From Cephalotrichum gorgonifer (taxonomy: Eukaryota; Ascomycota; Sordariomycetes; Microascales; Microascaceae): DNA of 64,000 bases. Position numbers and translations under genes: made by a program. The stretch is taken from assembly GCA_900312665.1 (NCBI GenBank), contig ONZQ02000010.1, positions 62,001-126,000 on the forward strand, in the 5' to 3' direction. The notes below the pieces were generated by a model. That model did no database searches, was not told the DNA's origin, and saw only the letters and a list, made by a program, of their open reading frames with translations. Positions 1 through 12,400 of the stretch are shown piece after piece. Each line of letters begins with the position of its first letter. Position 1 is the first letter of the stretch.

Positions 1-3000
1 GCAGCCTTGATTCGCGAGCTTGACACGATGTGGAAGAGACGGGAGACGAGTCTAAATCACAATGCGTACCTTGACAACGCTTGTAGCTACCTCTGGGCAA
101 GTAGCCGTTCGAAAAAGGAAGTAAATCAACCGAGGCGGATGAGAAGCCGAAAGTGGCTCTATCGTGGGAAAACAAATATGCCGAACAATGCTACTTGTAT
201 GCGAACGAAGGTAGGAAGGAGCGTCTCGAAGGGCGGTCCCGCGTATGAGGTACTCGTAAGATCGGAAAAAGACCGAGGGCAATTAAAAGGAGTCCCGGAG
301 AGACGGCGGTGGGTCGGTAGAAACGAAGTCGAAAAAGGGCGAAAATGCTATGCGTATACACCTCTTCGATCGACAGATGATGAGGGCGCGGATGCGGGCG
401 GTGCCGCTATCGAGAGAGGTTTGGATAGGAGGCGAGGTTAAAGAACAGAGCGAAAACACGAAAAGGCGCTGAGAAGTAATCGATTATAAACAATGGAATA
501 GATAGGCAGAGGACACAAATGAGCGGTCCGTCTAGACGGTGACGAAAGAGGGATTATCGCAATAAATAAAATGACTGATGGAAGAAAGCGTCACGAGGAA
601 GCGATCGAGAATGGAGGGGATCCGGTGCAAAAAAAAAAAAAGGGAGGAAGATTAGGATTAGGGACCGTCGTGGGAGTGGCGGACGAAGAGGGAGAGCAAG
701 TACGAGGATCGGAGTCGGCGGGTCGGGAAGCACGAGAGTGCGAGGATCGAGGGTCGAGGTTGGTTGGCGGAGGGTGAGAGGAATGAATTATTCTGGTTCT
801 TTTCCTCTTCCTGTTCCTCGACCTGACCTGACCGGGGGAGGAGCGGGTGACTTCCGAGGGGAACCAAGCTAATACAAGTACTCCGTAGCAATACTCGTAC
901 GGCCTAAACCTAGACCGTCCGTCCGGAGAGAGCTCAGCGTTTAAGCCTTAATAGGAGCCTGTGGAAGCCCGGACTCAGGGTTTGGCAGGGTCACAAACTC
1001 AGGCACGGGGCCCAGGCACAGGCCCAGGTACGCCGACGCACGACCCAGAGAGACAAAAAGCGCGTGAAGGTGAGGTGTACTAGTACTGTACTTGCAGGTA
1101 CATCCGTCCTCGGGCCCCAACAATGGCGTAGTCGAGGCAGGTGGGTGGTGGACCCGATATTGCTTGCAGGAAGGAGCAGCACAGGATATTGATCAGTTGT
1201 TGATACAGTTGTATTCAGACTTGTCCATACACGTTCACGTTCAAGTATGTATGGAGTACGGGTATTATGGATATGCACTTTTTGCTCCTCGCCTGCTTGT
1301 AATGAATCTTGGATTTTCTGGAGTCCCAATCAGTATGGGCATCATCGATGCGACCCAGTAATACCTTACATATCCGCCCTCGGTACATGTATTGACGTGA
1401 TGCATTCCCATGACCGGGAGGTGGAAGGGACATATAGCTAGAGTGCACACCTTTACAAGTAAGAAAGACATGCCTCTAATGGCACACCTCTAATCGCGAA
1501 TGACACCGCACCCTATGGGCAAGTCACCCTGGCCGGCGCCTCCGGGAAGCACACAATCGCTGCTACTCGTAGCATATGAATGGCAGCGGAAGCCAAGTGC
1601 TGGTGGAACACTTGTCTTGCTCGTACTGAATCGGGAGACTATCGACCAGTTATCCAAGACCTGCTCGTCATCTCCATCGCCAGGTGCCAATACTCTCGCC
1701 GTATGTGTACAAGGGTTGGCCGGCTACAGCGAACCGGATTTACCGTAATAATTTTTTTTACGTGCAGGCCTCCAACTCATCTGCGATGTAAGGTTGTAAT
1801 GTCTGTGTGGATATAGTGTGGCCCGATGGAAGGAAGGTGGGTGGGGCGGCGTCACGAACGGGTTGAGGAGTTGACTGATCGAGTGCGGGTGCGATAGTGA
1901 CGACAAGAGCAATCGTACTTGTACCTGTCTGTACTCAAAAGTTTCGAATCTTGGTTAGGCTATCGTCCCACGCGAGCGAGTCCGATCCTACGTGTAGGTT
2001 CCTTCGCTGCAATCCGCGACTCACACGCGCGAGGACTGGACGAGGCTAGTAGTCCATAGGTACAAACAGGTATGGATACTGAGATATTAGCGTCTGGGCG
2101 CTAATACTTTGTATATCCACTCCCACTCGTACAGGCGAGGGAAAGAGAGACCAACCTGCACTAGCCTGCAGGCCAGACCCGGCGGACAAGTATTCCGTGT
2201 GAGACAAGGAGTGGTGACGGGGACACTTCATCAGTAGCGGCGCGGTAGCTGCTTGTACAGTCCAGGGACGGACGGGTTCTAGTATTACAAGTATTCATTA
2301 CAGGTTCCAGGTGGATATCGGATAGACTGGGGTATTATCATAGCGGTAGCGCGTGTCCGTAGCTCGTGGTGCTCCCCTCCTGATGGGACGACGTGAGAGC
2401 AAAACTTGGAGATGAATGGATGGATAGCGGTGATTGGATTATGAGTATACTTTTGTACTTGACTTGTAAGACTCGTACACTGGAAGCATGACGAACTGAA
2501 TCTGTAGACGTTAGCTCCGCCCCAAATCTCCAATACGAGGGTTCGAGGGGGCTAATGGGACCCGTCAGACATTTTTCCAAGTACGTACTTGAATATGTAA
2601 TGCTCGTACTCGTACTCATAGTAGCTTAGGTACCTCCCCACCGCCAGCCTTGAAGAGCTGTCCGCCCTGCATACAATGCATACGAGTACTCGTTCATACG
2701 AGCATTACAGCTAAGTGACGGAGAATTCTCCACAGGCTGTTTTTCTCCACTGTTTATTCTTAGTACCCGGTGAGGTTATGGAGTCCTACGTATCTACTTC
2801 CATGTGAAGCAAGTTAAACAACTGACGACGACGGGGGCGGGCCACCACCCCGCATAGTTGTAATACTCGCTTGGACGCGAACAGGAAGATCGACAATATT
2901 TACCTGTACGTACCTGGCAATCCTGCGTCGAAGATCAGCATGGGCCGGCCGGCTTCGTTATCTTCCCCACGGCGCATCCCGATCGACAGGCTCTCTGAGA

Positions 3001-6000
3001 CTCTCCCGGAGGGCTGCGACTCACAGCACCAAAAAACCGTACTGCTAAGCCAAGCCCCGATTCCATTGCGACTCGGGAGCACACAAGCATGACGTCCCCA
3101 CCCATGCCATGCAGGGGCGGAGTTACTCGTAAGTGCTATAATTCCCGACATATGAGAACTCGTGGGTCGCAGGAGAAGAAGGAGGGAAAAATTCCGGTGT
3201 CATCAAGAAAGCTGGGAATAAGTTACGCATAGGTGGAACCGAGTCTCGGAGTTCTCCACCCTGGATGGCAGTGCCACGACGGCAAATTCCTCGTATCCAA
3301 GCTGCAGGCCCCCCCCCCCGTGCGATACGATCACATCAAGGAAGCAAGCAAGAAAACAGCGAGCCGCGCGGTGTGCCCGGGGCGGCTCGGGGCCCGCGCT
3401 CTGTTTGACTCCTTCCGAGCCGCCCTCCCCCCTTGTAAAGTTTTCATATAATAACTACTAATACCGGCAGATCCAGGGAAATCACGAGGTGATGCTGCCG
3501 ATCTTATCCCTTTCGGGTCCCTACAAATCGGGCTTGGATCCGGAAACAAGCCTTTTGACCTTGGCTTTCCACCCTCTGAGGAAGGATATCTTGGATGAGC
3601 GACAGGGGGACTAGGGATGCAAAGAAGGGGGGGTACAGAGAGGGGGACCACCCGGGTGGGAGAGGCCCGCGCAGGGCCGATGTATCGCAGTATGTTCCCG
3701 GACCGGCCAACGGCGGACAACGGACAGACAGCGGACAGCAGACACCGGGCAGCGAGCGGGGGAAGCTGTGCATGAGTACTTCCAGTTCCCCCACTTGCAT
3801 AACAAGGTCTGGGGGCAAGCTCGTCCGGGATCCGCACGTACTTGTAGGGGAGGCTGGGAGCGGCATACATATGAGTACTTGTAGTACTAAACCATAGGCG
3901 CATCTCGCCCTGTAATGTGAGACAGTCTTGCATCTCGGAAGTTTACAAGCACCGTTCGCTCCGCTCGACTCGAGAGTTGTCTCTCGTGCTCACTACCCAC
4001 CGCCTATCGAGTCGTACTCGTGCGCCGGAGGGTCTCCACCGTTCCACCGCGCGCGCACCACGAGTGTTTCAACCATAAATGGAGTGGCGGAGAGACATGG
4101 TTTCTGACGGCAGGAGGGACCGTCTCCCGGACCCCGCAGGTTAACGACTGAGTGAGTGCATGCAGTGGGATGGAGAGAACTACCACAACGGCCGCCTCGC
4201 TCCTCGGCCCGTACTTGTCCATGGCTCGGAGTGGATCGGCGGCGGCGACTTGTCCACGGCGCTCTTTTCCCTATTCCAACCCGCTACCGCGTGTGTGTGC
4301 GTCGGCCGTCGGCGCACAATGTTGTTTCGGAGGCGTGTTACGATGCCGTCAACCCTGAGTACATGTATATACTTTTGTACGTGCAATCACCGCCCATTCG
4401 CTCGGTAAGAGGCTGATGGTGCCGCCTGCCAGCCCTTCCTTTGGCTTGTTGATCGTGGCTTGTCGGGCTACGCACAGACGGACTTTTCTTGGTGGAATCC
4501 GTTGAGCCGCGAGTGCGGGATAATCATATCAATCGCCCCTGGTTTTATTTTTATTTTTATCAACTGACGTGAGGCCCCCCCCCCTGGAGTACGAGCCGCT
4601 CCGAATATATCATCTCCGGCATCCCGGAGCACCATGAAACTATGGTCAAGGTGGGTGGGTCCCAGAAGCTTGAATGAAAAACATTGGAAGGAGCTCCTCG
4701 TAGGTTGCAGCAAACTTCATGTACTCGTAGTTGCCGCTGTGGCAAGGTCTCTCCTACCCTTCTAGTTAGCCGCGAAACAATTTTGGGATTGTCGCGCCGC
4801 CAATAAAGGAGAAAGAAGGCCATATCACATACACGTATTCCTACTGGTGGAGCAACATGACATGCATTCTAATGCCCCAGGGTTCCTTGTCTGCGTACTT
4901 GTAAACCCAATTTAGCAGAAGTCAAATGCTCCTGATCCTACGAGTAGTATCCACGGCCCACGCGGGTACTACGTATTTGTGCCTTTATGAACTTGTTTGC
5001 TCATGCTCATGCTCATGCTCATGCTCGTACACCTAATTGTCTACCTATCTGCCTACCCTCCCCAAAGGTGGGCCGCCGCCCAGCTGGGCTGTCAGAGCTC
5101 ACAGGTCTCCGCCATCATCCGAGCCCCTGTGTGTTCGAGTCCAAGTCACGCGTCCGGCCATAAACCACACGTTTCATCTAGTTCCGCATCCGTGACTGCT
5201 CTAGGTTGACCGGTTTATCCTGTTGCCAGTTCGCCCAGCCAGCCCTGTGGTGGCGACACTTGGCGATGCCGCCGTGACGTGACGGGAAACAATACAAAAC
5301 AACAAAAACTTTTGGTGCCATCGTATCACCTACTCCATACAAGTGCGAGACTCCAAGAGCTCCTGTGGCTGGTCCACCATCCATTACCCCTGACCAGCTG
5401 AAGTGGGACCTCTCCGGGCCTGGCGGCGGCCCAGCCCAGCGCCAAGAAGGTCTCGTCTCGCGGAAGTGCCTTGGTCCCTGTCCCTGTACTCCGTAATACT
5501 CCGTACAAGCAGACACATTCATGACCTTGTCGCGCTAATACTCGTACTGAGTAGTATAATCTGCCCATAAGCATGCTCGCACGAGTACTTCCGCACAAGA
5601 ACGGATGACGAGTCCACACTGCTACTTGCAGATGCCGGGCTTGTACACAGTATGTAGTTCGTCGCCCGCAGCACGTCGAGTTCGGGGCTTGTATCCGACT
5701 CCGTGGGGATGAAATTGTCCGTGGCGTCGAGGTTCCCAAGTAGGATCTGACAAGTGGACCTTGGTTCCGTTTCCCCCGTCATGGTCACTTCCAAAATAGA
5801 TTGTGGGCTTGCGATCCTGTTTTGTACTTGACAGGTAATAATAATATCACCTGTTGGTACTACCTATCAGCAGTACTAAGCATTTCTCAGCCCCAGATGG
5901 CCGCCCCCACGCCACGGTGTATCCTCAGGAGTACATGCTGTACACCTGTGGTAGCACTCGTCCCCGTTCACGCTTACTACTTACAGAAACCTACTGCTAC

Positions 6001-6552
6001 CCTGCCCCTGAGCAGAACAGACGACTAGCTCCTGAGTACGGGTACATACGAGTACCAAACACTCAGCACCTTCACCTCGTCGCCGCGTGCCGTCGAAAAC
6101 TCGCCTCTCACTAGCATTGCTGGCGTAGTTACTAGCATGCCGTATAAGCGTGAAAACCGCGATTGTAAAATAGAGGGTGGCGGAAGAAACGATGGTGCCT
6201 CATGAAAATGCCTTCGTTTCGCCGACCAGGGAATTAGACTTTTTTTTTGTTAGGACGTTGCGTCTCGGCTACGCGTTTGAAACACACGAGCTTCTCATGA
6301 TTCTTGGCTCCGAGCTTTTGGAGCTCTATCGGGTCCGTTTATCACCCCCTTAATAAGAAGCTTTCGGGTTCGGGCCAGGTGCAAAATCTTCCCCAATATA
6401 ATGCCGCGTTGAGGAATGAACCGAAACAAAACTACAAACGAAACAAAGAGCAATTGAAGTGAACCACGAACAAAGGGAGCGCAAGGGAAGGGAAACCCGA
6501 AAAGAGAAGGAAAGAAGGAAAGAAAAAACGCCTAACGAAAAAAAAAATAAAC
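1..6552. other. Gene-poor intergenic region
   Basis: No open frame here reads like a conserved protein or shows a coherent exon chain. The first ~800 bases are purine-rich on the plus strand and include a short A-run near 630. The rest is GC-rich with C-runs near 3309-3319 and 4575-4584. It carries many copies of short GTACTCGTA/TACAAGTACT-type motifs (e.g. near 249, 892, 2576-2620, 2678, 3870, 5540) and a small hexamer repeat at 4998-5026. The longest frame (3331-3933, minus) is low-complexity and unlike any family I know. The last few hundred bases should include the promoter of the transporter gene at 6553. Confidence 0.6.
4998..5026. repeat. TGCTCA hexamer microsatellite
   Basis: Five near-perfect tandem copies of a TGCTCA/CTCATG hexamer in intergenic DNA. 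This is a simple-sequence repeat with no coding context. Confidence 0.8.
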
Positions 6553-9105
6553 ATGGGACGACAGAAGAAAGCGCGTCCGGAGCCGGAGGCGCCAGAAGTC
6601 GGCAGCCCGACATCAGACTCCGGGCCCGGGTCGGAGCCCGCGCATCGGGACGCGCATCGTAGCCGCGCCACGCACCCAGATGACGGCCAACCCCCCTTCT
6701 CCCTGAGTGCCGCCGACGGCGTGTACTCCTCTATGATGAGGAACCAGTCGTCCACCTCCGCCGGCGCCTCGCTCCGCCGCTTTTCCATGGGCGCTCCCTC
6801 CGACGACGAGGAGGCCGTCTCCGGGCGCTGGGGCGACGCGGCCGAGGAACGCCGCCGGATGGAGGACGAGCGTCGCGTCGCCCAGATCCTCGCCAATCCG
6901 CAGATGAGGAGCGCGATGCTTCTCGGGAGCGGGAATAACAAGTACCAGTGGTATAAGTACTGGACAACCGTGGAGGAGATGGAGGATATGAAGAAGCCGA
7001 TGTGAGCTCTCACCCTCTTCACTTTCTTCATCCTCTCACCCCCTTCGCCCTCCTCATCCTCTTACCCTCTTCGTCCCCTTCACCCTCTTCATACTCACCT
7101 CTTTCACCCTCTTCATCCTACTCCCCGGTGGCTAGCTGCTACCGGGAGTGGTCGAGCCGCGAGAATAGAGCCATCGCTAACGCCGAAATCGAAAGACGGA
7201 AGTACTATGAGCGGGTGAACGACCTGATCCGCCAGTACATGTTCATAGACACGCTCCTGGACTCCACCATCCCCCATGAGCTGCTGAGCGAGTACTCCGA
7301 GAGGCTGGACGCCTCGGCGTGCCGCCCCCTCGAGATCCCCCAGACCATCACCGAAGAATCCCACTCAATGGACTCGTCGCCTGGCGGCTCCCCACCCTGG
7401 ACACCGTCACCACAGCCAGCCATCACGCCCAAGAGCCCCGATAGGAACCCCCCCGGGAGGAAGAAGCGCGTCAAGAGGACGCCAAAGGACATCTTCCGCC
7501 CCTCCGAATCCACGCCCCTCCTCTCCCGCGACGAAGAGGAGGGCAACGGCGGCAGCGGCCAGGTCGTCGAGCCGTACACGCCGTGGCTGGACGAGGCGGA
7601 CCTGGACCACGACGACCCCATAGTGTCCTTTGCCATATACGTCAACACCGCCGCCAACGTGCTCCTCCTGGTCGCCAAGATTATCGTCGTCGCCTCGGTG
7701 CCCTCCATGTCCGTGCTCGCGAGCTTGGTCGACGCCGTCCTGGACTTCCTCAGCACCGCCATCGTTTGGATCACCACGAGCCTGATCTCCGCGAGCCAGA
7801 GGGACCAGTATCGGTACCCCGTCGGCCGGCGACGGTAAGTAGTTCCTTTTCTCCCCCGTTCGGCAAATGGTGCAACCGCTGGAAGTGCTGACCAATTTTT
7901 TCCTTTTCTCAGGCTGGAACCCGTTGGTGTGTTGGTATTCTCTATCATCATGATCACGGCCTTTTGCCAGGTCGGCATGGAGTCCATCAACCGGCTTCTG
8001 TCGTCTGACCACGAGGTCCTCGACCTGTATGTTCATCCACTCTCCAGTCCATGTCTTCTAAATCCCCGGTGCTTCCCGAACCCCCCTCTGCCGAGACTCC
8101 TCGCTAACGACTACACCTAGGGGCGTGCCCGCTCTCCTCGTCATGCTTAGCACTGTCGTGGTCAAGGGGGCAATGTGGGTCTGGTGCCGCCTCATCAAGA
8201 ACTCCAGTGTCCGGGCTTTGTACGTCCCCCGCCTTCCCCAAAACTGCGTCATCTCCTCCTCCCGAGGCCATACAGCTAACCAACCCCCCGCAGGGCTGAC
8301 GACGCCATGACCGACGTAATCTTCAACACAGGATCCATCATCTTCCCCATCGGTTTGTGCTTCACCTCGCCCCAGTCGCAGAAACACAGCGAGCTAATAC
8401 CTCTCTCCACAGTGGGCGCGTACGCGAGGGTGTGGTGGCTCGACTCCCTCGGCGGCCTCGTCCTCTCCGTCGTGGTGGTCTTCACCTGGGGCGTCACATC
8501 CCTTCACCACATGCGGAACCTGACGGGCTTCTCCGCGCAGCCCGACGAGAGGAATCTCCGTACGTCCACCCCCACCCTCCCTCCGTTGACCGGGCGCGTC
8601 TTCGCGGACGCTCCAGTGAAGGAAGTTTCGAACGGCGAGCTAATATTGGCCGACGCAGTCTTATACCTCACCATGCGGTTCTCCGATGCCATTAAGCAGA
8701 TCCAGAACCTGAGGGCATACCACGCCGGTGACAAGTTGTTCGTCGAGGTACGTCTCACCCCCCCCTTTCCCGTTTTCCCCGGTGTCGGAATAGCCTTGTC
8801 TGGGCTTGAGTTAACCATGCGGGCGAAAACAGGTGGACATCATCCTCGAAGCACGTACACCTCTCAAGGATAGCCATGACGTAGGGTAAGCATCGCCGAA
8901 ATCCCATACCCCCCTCCCCTTTTCCCCTTCCCTTTCTTTTCACTTACACACCGGACCTCGCCTTCTACGATGCTGGGAAACGCGATTAACAAGGTACTTT
9001 AGCGAGGTCCTCACGTACTTCCTCGAAAGCGTACCCATCGTGGACAGGGCCTTTGTCCACATCGACTACGACAGTTACAACGTTCCCACGCACGTGGCGT
9101 CTTAA
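6553..9105 (+). CDS. Cation diffusion facilitator, Mn-type CDF
   Basis: Predicted 603-residue membrane transporter that would export divalent metal, probably manganese, from the cytosol to an organelle or the outside in exchange for protons. Proposed exons: 6553-7001, 7136-7834, 7913-8026, 8121-8219, 8294-8352, 8413-8559, 8659-8747, 8833-8885 and 9003-9105. The lengths sum to a multiple of three and every junction restores family-like sequence. A hydrophilic N-terminal region of about 280 residues includes the conserved stretch around NNKYQWYKYW. The membrane domain has DAVLD in TM2 (near residue 348) and DAMTD in TM5 (near 457). These DxxxD pairs are the signature of the Mn-CDF group; Zn-CDFs have HxxxD. 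The C-terminal cytosolic domain contains YHAGDKL and FVHIDYDSYN. Intron 1 is almost pure pyrimidine and tandemly repeated. The metal is inferred from motifs only; the family assignment is firm. Confidence 0.93.
7002..7135 (+). repeat. Pyrimidine tandem repeat filling intron 1 of CDF gene
   Basis: The 134-base first intron (GTGAGC...CTAG) is a degenerate tandem array of a CACCCTCTTCAT-like unit of about 10-14 bases, nearly free of purines on the sense strand. Ends fit a normal GT-AG intron joining ...KKP to ...ICYREW. Confidence 0.75.
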
Positions 9106-9450
9106 CATGAAGATAAATAGACGAAGTGAGACGTGTGGATGAGTTTCATTCTCGTCGCTGGCAAAAAAAGCAGGTGTTTCAAACAGCAAAACGGCAACAG
9201 TTGCATTGATGCATAGTATGCGGTGTTCTATAGATACCGGGGGGGGGGGGGGTTAAAGGGGGTAAAATTATATGTGTACAATAAGGCCTGGTATTAAGGA
9301 ATAGCAATTCCATCTATATAGCCAGTACAGAGCGGTCCAATTGAAACTTGAGAAGTTGGAAAACAACCCCTTCCCTGCCTGTACCTTTGCCGGTTTGAGA
9401 GGTGGGGGATAAAAGAAAGAAGAAGAAAAGAATCCAAGTGCAAACCGCGT
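9106..9450. other. Convergent intergenic region with G14 tract
   Basis: 345 bases between the 3' ends of the CDF gene (plus) and STT4 (minus), expected to hold both 3' UTRs and poly(A) sites. It contains a run of 14 G at 9239-9252. No gene seen. Confidence 0.7.
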
Positions 9451-12400
9451 TTAGTACGGGATGCCGTTCGTGAGGAGCTGGAACTGGTCGTAAATCCCCG
9501 TCGAGTAGCTCGAGTGGCTCTTCCGGACAAGGTCCTTCATGAAGTCCGCCGCCTCCCTGTCCGACTTATCCAGCACGAACCGGTCTCGGAAGTGCTTCAC
9601 GCTCTCGGGCTTAAAGCACGGCAGCCCGCTGTCCATCATCAGCAGCACGATCTGCGCCAGCTTCTCGCAGTACTGTCTGCTGGCTAGGAAAGCCTTGATG
9701 CACAGCTCCTCGAACCACCGGAACGACTGGTGATCCGTGCTGCCGCCCATGACGGCCATCATCTCGCTCGTGAGCTTGAAGGGCGCGCGCTCGAACCGGA
9801 TTCCGCCCGGCGCAATGTCGAAGCAGAACCCGAAGTCAATGTGGAGGATGTGGCCCTCGTCGTCGATCATGATGTTGCCGTTGTGCCGGTCCTTGAACTG
9901 GAGGAGGAACGAGATGATCGAGTAGGCCGCCATGCTCTTGACAAAGTTGTTACGCGCCTTCTGGAACCGAAGAGAGTCCTCGTTGCCGTACTTGGAAATG
10001 AAGTAGTCGTACAGCCCGTTGACAGCCTCGCGCCCGAGCATGTCACGGGAGATGGAGTTGGGCAGCACTTCGATCACACCGCATCCCGGTGCCGTGGCCG
10101 TGACTCGGTTCGGGAAGACGTAGACATCTAGCCCCACGGTCTGGAAGATGCTCCGGAACGCGGCGATCATCTGTAGCGCGAGGACATCCTGTCGACAGTC
10201 GTCGCCGACCTTGAAGATGACCGACTGCCAAACCTCGACCGGGTCCTCCTCGGCCTCCTTGGTCTTTTTCCCTCCCTCCTCTAACAGCTCCAGCTGCCCG
10301 TCCGCCGTGCTCTTCGGCTTCTGGATCCTAAACGTGGCCATGTAGGGTGCCTTGGCATGACTCTGGAGGGGTTTCCCAGATTTCCGGTCGATGCCGATCA
10401 CGACGCCATCGGGGTTGATGGGAAGGTAAACCCCGACTTCTACCTTGATCTTGCGGAGCTCCTCCTCGATCTTCTGCTTCTTCTCCGGTTTCGACTTCTT
10501 GATATATGGCTTCAGCTTTCCAGAGACACCCGTGACCTCGTCGAAGAAGGAGAACTCTCTCTCGTAGTAGTTTCGGTCCGCCGGACTGAAGCTGTCAACC
10601 ATTCTCCCCATGACGCCATCCAGAGTTGGCTTGATATCATCCTCCTGGAGCAGAAAGTTAGCCCTATATCATTGGCCGGGGACCGGGACGCAAGACGGCG
10701 GGTAGAGAGACAACTTACAATCAGCGCATTATCGTCCTTGTACGAGTTGGCCTTCATGTTCCAGATGATCTGATGAGCAAAGAGCTGAGAGGACTGAGCG
10801 GTTTCCAAGATGAAACGCTCCACATAACCAAGCACGTCGTATCTCAGGGTCTGCACAATCTGTGGCACGTAGAAGAAAGTGACGTCAACCGAGTGGGACT
10901 CGAGCGCTCTCATCGCGTACTGGATGATGAATGGGTGGTTCTGATATGCTGGCGTGAAGAATGTGGTCGCCGTGATGGGGTTCACGGGTGCCCAGTAGAG
11001 CAGATGCTGTTCACAGTATTAGCGACTGAGTGGCCTTAACACGGGCAGATGTGGGCAGAAGAGAAGTGAGGGAAATTAAACGCACCTTGAGCTGTAGGAA
11101 GTTCACATCGCTCGGCAGCTGCTCTTGAAGCAGGATCGGCAGTGCCTCGGGCTCATGGATCGCCTTTGATGGGACGTTGAGCAGCAGCCACCTCACCTCA
11201 GTATGAAGCCTCGGGAACGGGAACCGAGTCACAAGCTCAACCGCAAGTGTCGGACTTTCGCCCCATGCAGTACGCACCAGGGACACCAGCAGGGACTACG
11301 AGGCCGACGTCATTAGCTTCTGGCTCTCGTGGGGGAGGAAGAGTGAAGGGATGAGCATGTGACTTACCTCAAGCGCGTTCTTCGATGTCTTGGTTCCAAA
11401 CGACTGTTGCTTGGAGTCCTCATATACGGGGCATAGCCACACGGCCAGCCGAGAGTGCTCATTCTCCAATAGGATCGTGAGAAGCTGCTCTTTGGCTTGT
11501 AGAGACTTGACATTGCCGACCGTCTGCGAACCGATCGTCGATACAGCCTTCAGTGCAGCCAGAACGTCTGCGATGAGACGAAGCTCAGTCTTTACCTGAA
11601 GAACGTTATTACCAAACGAGTATCGCGGCGAAGACTTGAACCAGCTCAGCGACGCCGATAGTATCTTGTCCTTGAGACGCCACTCGGCAATTGGTCCAAT
11701 AGTTGTGCAAGCACGGAGAACTCGGAGGCCGAATAGGATGATCTGAAGACGTAGCTTCCGAGCGAGTGGATGCGGAGACGAAGCCTTGATAGCGTCGAGG
11801 GTGACGTCGATGAGACGGAGGAAGATCTTTTGAATGTCCACACTTCCCAGGCGCGTCGCGTTGAAGTGACTTTGCAGGAAGGAGATCAACCACCCGTGAG
11901 GGGATAACAGGTTGTGAACCAACGACTCGCGCTTCGTCACCGCTTCCTGGTCGCTGGGCGCATACTCTTTCTTCAGGAAGAAGGGATCAATATGCCTATG
12001 ATGTACACAGCGGTCAGTTGGTTCCTCTCGCAGAGGCGGTCGGCGGCTAAGATAATGCAACATACAGCAAAACGGGGTTGAATAGCCCGAGTCGACGCTG
12101 GATTGTGAGCTCCCATTGCTCGGCAATCTCAGCAAGAAGGCGGGGCTCTAGTCTCGGGTTCTCGTTGATGACACCAAGCCACAATGAAACGCCGAGCTTT
12201 ATCGACTGCTTCGTAAACATGGCAAAGGGGATGGAGACAAGATGGTGGACGACGGCCGACTCGTCCCGCTTGCTCCGGCAAAGCAGAGCTGCAGCCCTGC
12301 GCAGGATGGCACGAACCTCCTCCAGGGGCGTTTCTTTCTTGCTAAGGAGTCGAGCTTCGACATGCGCCAGGGCCGTCGCGGCATTGGCGCTCTCGCTCGA

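Noticed and set aside
7..441. 144-codon open frame at the left edge
   Set aside because: Composition follows the purine-rich DNA (many Arg/Lys/Glu); no family features.
3331..3933. 200-codon open frame on the minus strand
   Set aside because: Low-complexity, Arg/Ser/Pro-rich, no recognisable motif, no exon partners; the sequence around it is GC-rich intergenic DNA where long chance frames are expected.
5118..5150. tRNA B-box-like GTTCGAGTCC
   Set aside because: Flanks cannot form a T-stem and no A-box precedes at the right distance.
7205..7990. 261-codon frame antisense to the CDF gene
   Set aside because: Shadow frame; the plus strand encodes the conserved transporter.
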